Assembly: GCF_025370755.1 (NCBI RefSeq)
Contig: NZ_JAMXFC010000050.1
Span: forward strand, 1-38,060
Reading direction: 5' to 3'
DNA: 38,060 bases
Origin: Laspinema sp. D2d
GTDB taxonomy: Bacteria; Cyanobacteriota; Cyanobacteriia; Cyanobacteriales; Laspinemataceae
Positions 1 to 7,886 of the stretch are shown here, piece after piece. Positions within the stretch are counted from its first letter, which is position 1. Each line of letters opens with the position of its first letter. The position numbers and the translations under genes were made by a program. A model generated the notes under the pieces. The model did no database searches. It had not been told where the DNA came from and worked only from the letters and a program-made list of their open reading frames with translations.

Positions 1-72
1 AGACCCCTTACCTCTACATCCGCTCACTTTACCCCTCAATACTTGTTAGGGGTTAAAAACATATATCTGTAA
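1..72. other. Gene-free left edge
   Basis: No coding region is visible here. The only structure is a weak 6-bp stem, ACCCCT at 31-36 pairing with AGGGGT at 48-53, followed by TAAAAAC. It could be the tail of a terminator for a gene outside the window, but the T-run is missing. Confidence 0.3.
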
Positions 73-263
73 GAGGGCTAGGGTGGGGTCCCCGTGACGT
101 GGCAAAGCCACGTCACGAGGAAACAGGTTTCCCCAGCCTCCATACAGGCGCGTAAGCACGAAAGAGTGTGTGACGAAGCGGTAAGCGGAGCTATCCCGTA
201 GGGAATCGCCTCATCAGAAGAACCCCACCCTAGCCCTCCCCTTGCCAAGGGGAGGGGACCGGA
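73..263. mobile_element. Truncated MITE-like element, relative of the copy at 6154-6485
   Basis: The right end (222-263) matches the right terminal repeat of the element at 6442-6485 with one A/G difference, including the inner palindrome around CCCCTTGCCAAGGGG. The left end (73-89, GAGGGCTAGGGTGGGGT) keeps only the inner 17 bp of the terminal repeat. The interior shares the core AGGTTTCCCCAGCCTCCATA and the following GCGYNNACNCGAAAGAGTG-like stretch with the other copy. It also has a hairpin, CGTGACGTGG...CCACGTCACG, near 93-118. No coding capacity. It lies directly upstream of mutS2. Confidence 0.6.
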
Positions 264-284
264 AAGGTAAAAAATTCTCCCCAT

Positions 285-316
285 CCTCCCCATCCTCCCC
301 ATCCTCCCCATTTCCC
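285..316. repeat. Pyrimidine-rich nonamer repeat (CATCCTCCC)n
   Basis: About three and a half tandem copies of a 9-nt unit (CCATCCTCC type) follow the junction AAATTCTCCCC. The same junction and unit appear in the arms at 3027-3150, 27392-27466 and 29473-29541. Here only the pyrimidine arm is present. It lies about 55 bp upstream of the mutS2 start. Confidence 0.7.
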
Positions 317-370
317 CTAAGCTACGATTAGGATATAAATCCCCCGACGTTCCTATTTAGCTTTGAAGCA

Positions 371-2797
371 TTGATTCAGTCTGAGACCTTAGAACTCCTA
401 GAATGGCCGCGCCTGTGCCAGCACCTAGCAACATTTGCTGGGACCAAGCTGGGAGCAATGGCTGCCGGTGACCTCCAAATTCCTGATACTTTGGAGCAGA
501 CACTGGTGCTGCTTGCTCAAACCCAAGAAGTCTATGAATTAGAAAATCAAGGACTCACTACCCTGTCCTTTGATGGCATCCATGATATTGGGGACTCCTT
601 AGAACGGGCGGACTTGCATGGCATCTTATCTGCCGAGGAACTGCTGGCGATCGCCACTACCCTCTCGGGTGCCAGACAACTGCGACGCACCATTGATGAT
701 CACCCCCAATTGTCCGTTCTCAACCGTCTGGTTGCGGATCTGCGAACCTATCCTGAAATCGAACAGGAAATCCACCGCTGCATCGACGATCGCGCTCAAG
801 TCGCTGATCGCGCCAGCACCCTGTTAGGGGAAATTCGCCAGCGTCAGCACACCGTCCGTGACCAGATTTATCAGAAATTGCAGAGTATCTTGCAACGGCA
901 TAGTAACGCCGTTCAAGAACAACTGATCACCAAACGGAGCGATCGCTTTGTGATCCCGGTGAAATCTCCCCAAAAAGATGCCATTCCCGGCATTGTTCAC
1001 GATAGTTCTATGAGTGGCGCTACCCTCTATGTAGAACCCCATAGCGTCGTTGAACTCAACAACAAAGCCAGGGTCTTGCTGCGGCAAGAAAAAGCTGAAG
1101 AAGAGGCGATTTTGCGGGCATTAACCGCCAAAATTACCGAAGTTGTCGAAGATTTAGAGCGCTTATTGGCGATCGTCACCATCCTCGACTTGGCAACCGC
1201 CCGAGCCCGGTATAGTTACTGGTTAAATGCCAACCCACCGACCTTTATTAACCGAGGGGAAGAGGCAGAAACCATTACTCTGAGGCAACTGCGTCATCCC
1301 CTGCTCATCTGGCAACAACAGCATGAAGATGGCAATGCCGTCGTTCCCATTGATTTAATCGTCCAACCTCAAATTAAGGTTGTTGCCATCACCGGACCCA
1401 ACACCGGAGGAAAAACCGTCACCCTGAAAACCTTGGGGTTAGGGGTTCTCATGGCGAAAGTCGGGTTATTCATCCCTGCCAGAGAACCTGTAGAACTACC
1501 TTGGTTTGACTTTGTATTGGCAGATATCGGAGACGAACAGTCCCTAGAACAAAGCCTTTCCACCTTTTCCGGTCATATTCGCCGGATTAGCAGGATTTTA
1601 GGGAGTTGTACCCCAGACTCCCTGGTATTACTGGATGAAGTAGGGGCCGGAACTGACCCCACCGAAGGTAGTGCCTTGGCGATCGCCCTGTTGCATCATC
1701 TAGCCGATTGCTCTCAGTTAACCATCGCCACCACCCACTATGGCGAACTCAAGGCCCTCAAGTATGAAGATGAGCGCTTTGAAAATGCCTCCGTAGAGTT
1801 TGATGAAGCCACCTTACAACCGACCTATCGCTTACTCTGGGGGATTCCCGGGCGTTCTAATGCCCTAACTATTGCGCGTCGTTTGGGGTTAAAAGCTGAA
1901 ATTGTCGATCAGGCAGCGAACTTAGTCGCACCCACCGGCAATCAAGACGTCGATCGGGTGATTGCTGGATTGGAAAATCAACGCAAACAGCAGGAAACCA
2001 AGGCAAAAGAAGCGGGGCAATTGCTGGGAGAAACTGAACGCCTGTATCGGGAAGTCGCGGATAAAGCGCAGTCTTTGAAAGAACGGGAACGACAACTCCA
2101 GCAGTCTCAGGAACGGGCTGTTGCCGAGGCGATCGCCGTTGCCAAGCAAGAAATTGCCCAAGTGATTCGCCGGTTACAACAAGGCAACGTGACGGGACAA
2201 GATGCCAATCAAGCAACCCAGGACTTACAGGGAATTGCCGAAAAACATCTGCCCTCCCGACAACAAAAAGCCGCCAAACCGAAACCGGGATTTCGTCCCA
2301 AAGCGGGCGATCGGGTGCGGATTCCCCAAATTGGACAAACTGGCGAAGTGCTGGCAGTTGGGGAAGGGGACCTGGAAGTGACTGTGCGGTTTGGACTGAT
2401 GAAAATGACCATCGGGATTACAGAAATTGAATCCCTGGATGGTCAAAAAGTGGAACTCCCGCCCAAAAAACCAGCCGCCACCCAAACCACGAAAGTTTCC
2501 CCAGCAGCAGAAGCAGCAACGGAAAAAGTGGCAACCCAAGCCCCCATCGTCCGCACCTCCCGAAATAACCTGGATATCCGAGGGGCCCGAGTTGCGGATG
2601 CGGAAATGGAACTGGAACAGGCGATCGCCGAACAAATTCCCCTAGGCGGTGCGTTATGGATTGTTCACGGCAAAGGAACGGGTAAATTGCGCCAAGGGGT
2701 GCAGGAGTTCTTGAAACAACATCCCCAAATTAGTCACTACGAACTCGCTCCCCAAAATGAGGGCGGTTCCGGTGTTACAATTGCGTATCTTAAATAG
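371..2797 (+). CDS. mutS2: Endonuclease MutS2
   Basis: MutS2 is a MutS-family ATPase with a C-terminal Smr nuclease domain. In other bacteria it suppresses recombination or acts on collided ribosomes, not classical mismatch repair. The 808-aa product has the MutS core and clamp region, Walker A GPNTGGKT (342-349), Walker B LVLLDE (418-423) followed by GAGTDPTEG, a coiled coil at about 520-600, and an Smr domain with LDIRG (734-738) and HGKGTGKL (766-773). Length is usual for the family. The start is a TTG giving MIQSETLELLEWPRL, the N-terminus expected for cyanobacterial MutS2; there is no clear Shine-Dalgarno site. A lysine/proline-rich linker precedes the Smr domain. No terminator follows; instead a large repeat module separates it from the DUF3038 gene. 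Confidence 0.95.
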   Translation: MIQSETLELLEWPRLCQHLATFAGTKLGAMAAGDLQIPDTLEQTLVLLAQTQEVYELENQGLTTLSFDGIHDIGDSLERADLHGILSAEELLAIATTLSGARQLRRTIDDHPQLSVLNRLVADLRTYPEIEQEIHRCIDDRAQVADRASTLLGEIRQRQHTVRDQIYQKLQSILQRHSNAVQEQLITKRSDRFVIPVKSPQKDAIPGIVHDSSMSGATLYVEPHSVVELNNKARVLLRQEKAEEEAILRALTAKITEVVEDLERLLAIVTILDLATARARYSYWLNANPPTFINRGEEAETITLRQLRHPLLIWQQQHEDGNAVVPIDLIVQPQIKVVAITGPNTGGKTVTLKTLGLGVLMAKVGLFIPAREPVELPWFDFVLADIGDEQSLEQSLSTFSGHIRRISRILGSCTPDSLVLLDEVGAGTDPTEGSALAIALLHHLADCSQLTIATTHYGELKALKYEDERFENASVEFDEATLQPTYRLLWGIPGRSNALTIARRLGLKAEIVDQAANLVAPTGNQDVDRVIAGLENQRKQQETKAKEAGQLLGETERLYREVADKAQSLKERERQLQQSQERAVAEAIAVAKQEIAQVIRRLQQGNVTGQDANQATQDLQGIAEKHLPSRQQKAAKPKPGFRPKAGDRVRIPQIGQTGEVLAVGEGDLEVTVRFGLMKMTIGITEIESLDGQKVELPPKKPAATQTTKVSPAAEAATEKVATQAPIVRTSRNNLDIRGARVADAEMELEQAIAEQIPLGGALWIVHGKGTGKLRQGVQEFLKQHPQISHYELAPQNEGGSGVTIAYLK

Positions 2798-3150
2798 GGA
2801 ATAGGATTGAGGATAGGTGAAGATAGGGGAGATGGGATAGGATTGAGGATAGGTGAAGATAGGGGAGATGGGGAGGGTGGGGGAGATGGGGAGGATAGGG
2901 GAGATTGAATCCTCGTGACTTGGCTCTGCCAAGTCATGCTCCTATGGAGGCTCTGCCTCCAGTCCAGGATTAGGCGGCAGAGCCGCAAGATGTGCGTGAC
3001 TCGGCAGAGCCAAGTCACGAGAAATAATTCTCCCCCCTCCTCCCCCTCTCCCCCACCACCCCCCAGCGCCCCCCCACCTCCCCCATCCTCCCCAGCTCCC
3101 CCATCCTCCCCACCTCCCCCATCCTCCCCACCCTCCCCAACCCCACCCAC
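2798..3150. repeat. Composite palindromic repeat: purine arm, inserted hairpin, pyrimidine arm
   Basis: Positions 2801-2836 and 2837-2872 are a tandem 36-nt duplication (four 9-nt units). It is followed by GGGGAGATG/GGGGAGGAT-type units to about 2906. From about 3027 to 3150 the strand switches to the complementary type (CTCCCCCATCCTCCCC and variants). The two arms can pair into a long imperfect hairpin. Between them lies a second perfect inverted repeat (2912-3021, listed separately). The arms fill nearly the whole gap between mutS2 and the DUF3038 gene. Open frames through the pyrimidine arm encode only Pro/Ser runs and are not credible genes. Confidence 0.8.
2912..3021. repeat. 19-bp perfect inverted repeat inside the module
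   Basis: CTCGTGACTTGGCTCTGCC (2912-2930) is the exact reverse complement of 3003-3021. Smaller nested stems lie between them (GGAGGCTCTGCCTCC near 2946-2960 and GGCGGCAGAGCCGC near 2972-2986). The stem resembles the CGTGAC...GTCACG hairpins in the elements at 73-263 and 6154-6485. It appears inserted into the GAGATT/AATTCTCC centre that stays uninterrupted in the rpo operon spacers. Confidence 0.75.
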
Positions 3151-3161
3151 AGAGGTTAACG

Positions 3162-3800
3162 ATGCGCCAGACCCTAAAATTAGCTTCCCCGGGTCAACCC
3201 AATGGTGTTGCTAACAAAGCGGCACCGATCGCTGCTTCTCCACCTTGGGAGGAAGTAGTGGGTGTGAATGCACCGACCCCGGCACAGTTGGATAACATCA
3301 AAACTCAATTAGATTTAGTCTTGCTGGCCCTGGAATGCTTGGCGGACATTGGTTCGGAAGCGATTCTGCGAACAGCAGAGGAGTTGGGACTCGAATCGGT
3401 GGTGGCCGATCGCGTCTCCTTGTGGCGACTGCGCCAATCGAATCCCATGCGGAAAAGTCAGGGGGGCCGCAAAAAGCTGGATGTGGAGGAAGCGCGATCG
3501 CTGGTGATGATTATTTGTCACCTGGCAAAAACCCACCACGAATTGATCCGGCGTGGCGTGGCCCTGCTGGAACAGCTAACCGAACAAAACCGCCCCCCTC
3601 ATGAAGCGTCTATGTTAGGCGACTTTATTGACACTTTTTGCAACACCTACCAAGAACGCATGGAAGATGGAGACACCACATCCCCGGACCTGCTGACTCA
3701 TTTAGCGCTCAAACTGCTGATTGATTTACTCTTCTATAGCGGTCCTAGCGGTCATCGACGGCTATGGTTGGCTTTGCTCGATCGCTCAGTCAGTCGTTAA
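3162..3800 (+). CDS. DUF3038 family protein
   Basis: A 212-aa soluble protein with no signal peptide or membrane segment. The body (about 45-210) is predicted helical and matches the cyanobacterial DUF3038 family, for example the stretch QLDLVLLALECLADIGSEAI and the tail around LALKLLIDLLFYSG. The first 40 residues are low-complexity. The ATG at 3162 is preceded by AGAGG at 3151-3155 with suitable spacing. The DUF4335 gene starts 37 bp after the stop. The two families usually sit next to each other in cyanobacteria, so they are probably co-transcribed and act together. Function is unknown. Confidence 0.85.
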   Translation: MRQTLKLASPGQPNGVANKAAPIAASPPWEEVVGVNAPTPAQLDNIKTQLDLVLLALECLADIGSEAILRTAEELGLESVVADRVSLWRLRQSNPMRKSQGGRKKLDVEEARSLVMIICHLAKTHHELIRRGVALLEQLTEQNRPPHEASMLGDFIDTFCNTYQERMEDGDTTSPDLLTHLALKLLIDLLFYSGPSGHRRLWLALLDRSVSR

Positions 3801-3837
3801 CCTTTCATTTAGCACTATACCCCCTCAAAACTTTCTC

Positions 3838-5703
3838 ATGCCATCGTTCAATTCTGTTCTGCGAAGGTACACGCCCCCCACTTGCACCCTAGAGATTGTG
3901 GCAAAAAGCTCCCCTCTCGCCAAGTGGATGGGCAAACCTGTCCTGAAACAATTGCGCTTTCAACTCAGTTTTGATGCGCCGCAATTGCCCGAGGAACAAC
4001 AAGTTACCATTCGCGGCGACGCCCGATCCCTGGACGCTTTATCTCATGCCGTCACAACTTATGTCCAGGGTTTCTTGCAGGAGTCGCCCCAACGCCTCAA
4101 TGCCACTTATTTCGCTGCTGAAGCTGACACCACCGCTACGCCGTCAGAAATCCCAACGCAGATTACCGAACCCACCACCCGCTTACAATCTCCTCCCCCG
4201 GTCCTAGAGGAAAGCCCATTGCCTGGTTTCCCCTCTTCCTCACCGGATCCAGTCTCCTGGAATTCTCAAACCCCTGAACCCATTCTGGGTATTTATTTAA
4301 AACCTCGCGGGTTACTGGCGCATGAGTTACATTTCGGTGAACTCGCTACCCCCGAATCCGGTCCCCTGGTGAATTTGGGAACGTTGCAATTATTTGACCT
4401 CGCCACGGCCCTAGATTCTGCGTCAGCGGATTTACTCGCCTTACCGAATTTAGGCGGAGTTGCTGGATTGTCCAAGACTCCCCCTTGGCTGGCGATCGCT
4501 GCAATGGCCCTTTTTACCGTTGGCGTCAGCGCCTCCCTGGTCAAACTGCTCAATCCCGCTACAGAAGGGGATACGCCCACGGTTGCTCAAAGCCCCTCTG
4601 AACCCTTACCTGAGCAGAATGTAGCCCCCGTTACGCCTCCAGTCGTCTCCCCTCCGACCGTTCCCCCCGGGGCAAATCCGGCCCAAAATGCCCTCCAAAC
4701 CCCCCCGAACGGTCAACAGCCCACCCTACCCCCCAAGGCCCCAACTTCACCTCCAGTACCTGCGGCAGCCCCTCCGGTGGGTCAAACCACTCCGCCTCCA
4801 GCACCCCAACCAGCCCCCACCCGTGCCCCATCGGCATCACCTCCGGCGGCAGCGCCCCCGGTTGCCTCAACACCGAGACCCCTCATGCAGGAAGGGCGGC
4901 AAAGTGGCTTGCAGATTCCACCGGCTGGATCAGCCCCCCAACGCCCCCAAGTCGAGTTAGAAATTACTCCCGACGATTCGGACCCGATGCCCCCCATCCG
5001 TCCCCTCCCCTCCCTCGCAGACGACCCCATCCCCGAACCCCCGGATTGGGATGAACTGATGGCACAAAGGGGAAATTCTACAACTGCACCGCAACCCAGT
5101 TTCCCACCGATGCAACAGACACAAGAACGGGTTCCGACTCCGGCACCAACCCAACCCGCTTCTCCTCAAGAAACCCGCCAAGGCGGCAATCCCGCCCCAG
5201 CATCACCTAATCGCGGACCCCTAGATGATGCACCGCCTCCCCTGCCCAATGTGCGCCTAGATTCCTTGGCAGGTGTCCCGCAAGCAGCCGACGAGAGTCT
5301 GGTATCGGAAGCAGAAGGGATTGATGCGATCGCCCTAAAAGCCCCTCCCACAGAGTTACCCGAGTCTACCTGGACTGCCGGGGATGTCCCCGCAGAAAGT
5401 GCCACCCAGACACCATCTATCTTTGAGGACCCGCCCCAACTTGCTGAGGCGAAGAGTTATTTCCAAGACACCTGGCAACCTCCCGAAGGGTTTAAGGACA
5501 AATTGGAATATGTTCTCACCCTCAATCCCGATGGCTCGATTCAGCAAATCGTCCCCCTCGGAATTGCCTCGGGAACCCACATCGATATAAGTGGTGTACC
5601 CCTGCAAGGGACTCCGTTTGTCTCACCCTTACCCGAGGCCCAGTCTCTGCAAATTCGCGTCGTCCTCGAACCCGATGGTCGGGTCTTGACTTTTGCCCAA
5701 TAA
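3838..5703 (+). CDS. DUF4335 family protein, Pro-rich, single membrane segment
   Basis: The N-terminus MPSFNSVLRRYTPPTCTLEI and about 90 following residues match the cyanobacterial DUF4335 domain. One hydrophobic helix lies at about 218-237 (LAIAAMALFTVGVSASLVKL). It is followed by about 280 residues very rich in Pro, Ala, Gln and Thr, and then a compact C-terminal region (about 535-621, from YFQDTW to VLTFAQ). This fits an inner-membrane protein with a cytoplasmic domain and a long extended linker, though topology is an inference. The open frame continues upstream to 3721 but would overlap the DUF3038 gene; the ATG at 3838 gives the family N-terminus. The product is 621 aa. A strong terminator follows 25 bp after the stop. 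Function is unknown. Confidence 0.85.
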   Translation: MPSFNSVLRRYTPPTCTLEIVAKSSPLAKWMGKPVLKQLRFQLSFDAPQLPEEQQVTIRGDARSLDALSHAVTTYVQGFLQESPQRLNATYFAAEADTTATPSEIPTQITEPTTRLQSPPPVLEESPLPGFPSSSPDPVSWNSQTPEPILGIYLKPRGLLAHELHFGELATPESGPLVNLGTLQLFDLATALDSASADLLALPNLGGVAGLSKTPPWLAIAAMALFTVGVSASLVKLLNPATEGDTPTVAQSPSEPLPEQNVAPVTPPVVSPPTVPPGANPAQNALQTPPNGQQPTLPPKAPTSPPVPAAAPPVGQTTPPPAPQPAPTRAPSASPPAAAPPVASTPRPLMQEGRQSGLQIPPAGSAPQRPQVELEITPDDSDPMPPIRPLPSLADDPIPEPPDWDELMAQRGNSTTAPQPSFPPMQQTQERVPTPAPTQPASPQETRQGGNPAPASPNRGPLDDAPPPLPNVRLDSLAGVPQAADESLVSEAEGIDAIALKAPPTELPESTWTAGDVPAESATQTPSIFEDPPQLAEAKSYFQDTWQPPEGFKDKLEYVLTLNPDGSIQQIVPLGIASGTHIDISGVPLQGTPFVSPLPEAQSLQIRVVLEPDGRVLTFAQ

Positions 5704-5728
5704 TTTGGAACAATAAAAAGTTATTTTC

Positions 5729-5773
5729 AAATCGGGAGATTGACCTCACTCGGGTCAGTCTCCCGATTTTTTT
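5729..5773 (+). terminator. Intrinsic terminator after the DUF3038-DUF4335 unit
   Basis: AAATCGGGAGA (5729-5739) pairs with TCTCCCGATTT (5759-5769), with an inner GACC/GGTC stem, and ends in a run of seven T. Confidence 0.9.
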
Positions 5774-6039
5774 GGGAATTTGGGAATTAATACAAAACTT
5801 TACATACATTTAATTTACCCTTTTTTAATAAACCACACCCTAAAAATTGGGATTCTCTTCAACTGCGAAGGAAGGCTATGTTCGGATAACCCCACCCTTC
5901 AGGGTGCGGAATTTTATTGCAAATTAAATGTGTCAAAATCCTCTAGCTGAAAATTCTTTCAAAAAAACTATGGAGTGAGGGGTGACACCCCCCATTCACC
6001 GTGTTATATTAAATTCTGTAGATGCACCCTGATGGCAAG
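5774..6039 (+). other. Gene-free segment between two terminators; possible small RNA
   Basis: No open frame is supported. The stretch lies between the terminator at 5729-5773 and another at 6040-6066, so the second one has no visible gene to serve. It contains a short hairpin near 5900 (CACCCTTCAGGGTG) and another around 5976-6000 (GTGAGGGGTGACACCCCCC...CAC). A short plus-strand transcript ending at 6066 is possible. No known cyanobacterial RNA (6S, tmRNA, SRP RNA, RNase P RNA, Yfr1) was recognised. Confidence 0.3.
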
Positions 6040-6066
6040 CGCCCAAGCTTTTGGGCGTTTTTTTTT
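6040..6066 (+). terminator. Orphan intrinsic terminator
   Basis: CGCCCAA (6040-6046), loop GCTT, TTGGGCG (6051-6057), then nine T (6058-6066). This is a textbook rho-independent terminator on the plus strand, but no gene lies between it and the terminator 270 bp upstream. Confidence 0.85.
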
Positions 6067-6153
6067 GTCTAAAATTAGGCAGGGGTAGCGGTGGATGGGA
6101 AACCGGGAGTAGGTTTTTTACGATCAGGGGGATTTGCCTAACATTTAACTGCA

Positions 6154-6485
6154 CCTCCGGTCCCCTCCCCTTGGCAAGGGGAGGGTTAGGGTGGGGTCCT
6201 CTTGACTGGCGCAAGCAAGTCACGAACAAAGAAATGCACCTCCGATCCCCTCCCCTTGGCAAGGGGAGGGTTAGGGTGGGGTCCTCTTGACTGGCGCAAG
6301 CCAGTCAAGAGCAATGTGTGGATAGAGGGTGTCGGCAGTGACTGGCGTAAACAAGTCACGAAGAAAGAGGTTTCCCCAACCTCCATACAGGCGCTTACAC
6401 CCGAAAGAGTGCGTTATGTGGCGATCGCCACATAACGAAGAACCCCACCCTAACCCTCCCCTTGCCAAGGGGAGGGGACCGGAGG
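6154..6485. mobile_element. MITE-like element with perfect 44-bp terminal inverted repeats
   Basis: The left end (6154-6197) is the exact reverse complement of the right end (6442-6485). Each end carries its own palindrome (CCCCTTGGCAAGGGG). A third copy of the left end lies inside at 6239-6282 with one mismatch, 85 bp after the first, so the element contains an 85-bp tandem duplication. The interior has CTTGACTGGC...GCCAGTCAAG-type hairpins and the core GGTTTCCCCAACCTCCATAC shared with 73-263. There is no coding capacity and no transposase in the window. No clear target-site duplication was seen. It ends 85 bp before the next gene. Confidence 0.75.
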
Positions 6486-6570
6486 AGTTGCGATCGCCCC
6501 TCCGGTGACATCAAACCCGGTAAAATCGGGAAACCTGAGATTAACCCCTGGTTTTATCCCCCCGCGATTT

Positions 6571-7686
6571 ATGATTGCCATTGAAGAAGTCGTGAATGCG
6601 CTCGACTGCAAAGACTATCGAGAAGCGGCAAAATTACTCAAGGCCCTCCGTGAAGAATCACCCCAGAATCCTTGGGTGGGGTTTTATGTGGGGCGATATT
6701 ATGAAGAAACCGGGAAACTAGATCAGGCAGAGAAAGCCTATCGACGGGTATTGCGCGAGGTAACCAATCCGAAGATAGTGTCTCAGGCACGGCAGGGGTT
6801 AAAGCGCATCGAAACCCAACCCAAAAAACGAGTTAAAGAGGCGATCGCCCAAGTCAAAAGTGATCCATCCCAGCTTAAACCCGGGTTGCTGGTGATTGAA
6901 CCGATTGATGTGGCACAAAGAAGCGAACTGGTGACCAAGTTTGCGCGGATTATGCAGCTACAACCCTATAACGCTAAACTGTTGCTGCCGACGAGAACCT
7001 GGCGGATGTACCGAACTGGGGCGATCGGGGAATTGCGAGTGTTTGTCTCGGAACTGCGACAAGCGGGAATTAATTGTTTTTGTGCCACCTTAGAGGAAAT
7101 TAATCAAGTGCGGGTGTTTCGCATCACTCATTTTGAAGCGATCGCACCCCAGGCGGTGGTGATTTGCAAAGACGAGAGCGATCGCGTGGGTCAAATCGCC
7201 TTTAATTGGTCCGAAGTCAGCCAACAAGTTGAAGGCAACCTCCCCATTTTCAAACAAGTTGCCGTCGAAAACCATCGCCGCACGGAAGTCACTTATAAAC
7301 AAGAAATGCACGAATATGTCGGCATGAAAGACTTGCACATACCCGGGAGAGGCTGCATCCTGCGTCTGTGCGAAGAACATTATCAATTTGATAAAGGATA
7401 TGCCTTCATTCCGGGACAAGACAACTCGGGGAAAAAGCAAAAATACAGCATTGACAGCATGAGTATGCACTTAAAATGGCAAACCCTGATTAAAGTCCTC
7501 AAACAACACCTCTCAGAAGTCCCCACCTGGACCGACTTTACCCCCTTCGCCGAAACCACCCTTGCCGAAGCAGATATGCTAGAGCGCATCCCCTCTCACA
7601 TTCATCTGTTCCGAGTGCAACCGAGTCCCTGGGATCCGGCTTTTCACTTGTATAGCAGCCTAGTTTTTCTCAAACCCTATTTGTAA
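6571..7686 (+). CDS. TPR-containing cyanobacterial protein of unknown function
   Basis: The product is 371 aa from the ATG at 6571. The N-terminal 90 residues form about two tetratricopeptide-like helical pairs (DYREAAKLLKALREESPQNP and YYEETGKLDQAEKAYRRVLR), pointing to a protein-binding role. Residues after about 110 form a conserved-looking globular region that I do not recognise, starting near LLVIEPIDVAQRSELVTKFA. No signal peptide or membrane segment. The open frame extends to a GTG at 6505, only 20 bp after the MITE-like element, but the ATG gives the more natural N-terminus MIAIEEVVNALDCKDYREAA. No strong Shine-Dalgarno site. It stands alone, with repeats on both sides. Confidence 0.75.
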   Translation: MIAIEEVVNALDCKDYREAAKLLKALREESPQNPWVGFYVGRYYEETGKLDQAEKAYRRVLREVTNPKIVSQARQGLKRIETQPKKRVKEAIAQVKSDPSQLKPGLLVIEPIDVAQRSELVTKFARIMQLQPYNAKLLLPTRTWRMYRTGAIGELRVFVSELRQAGINCFCATLEEINQVRVFRITHFEAIAPQAVVICKDESDRVGQIAFNWSEVSQQVEGNLPIFKQVAVENHRRTEVTYKQEMHEYVGMKDLHIPGRGCILRLCEEHYQFDKGYAFIPGQDNSGKKQKYSIDSMSMHLKWQTLIKVLKQHLSEVPTWTDFTPFAETTLAEADMLERIPSHIHLFRVQPSPWDPAFHLYSSLVFLKPYL

Positions 7687-7706
7687 GTGAACGACAGAGT
7701 TAGGAC

Positions 7707-7771
7707 AAGAAACCGGGTTTCTAGCCCTTTGTTGCTCAGTAGCCGGAATGTTCTGAAGAAACTCTGTTTCT
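7707..7771. repeat. Two AGAAACC-GGTTTCT palindromic motifs
   Basis: AAGAAACCGGGTTTCT (7707-7722) and the diverged AGAAACTCTGTTTCT (7757-7771) lie in the gap after the TPR gene. The same motif pair occurs at 23120-23168 and 37282-37319, each time just downstream of a gene or terminator, so this is a dispersed repeat family. Confidence 0.65.
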
Positions 7772-7886
7772 AACCCATTCTGTACCCCTGGACTAAAAAC
7801 GGGGTGACCCGATGACAGGGTGGCACAACCTCATCAATCTGATTATGATAGAGTAATTAATAAACCCTACTTCGGCAGGAATCATC

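Noticed and set aside
2915-3214. Pro/Ser-rich open frame
   Set aside because: It is a translation of the pyrimidine repeat arm and overlaps the DUF3038 start.
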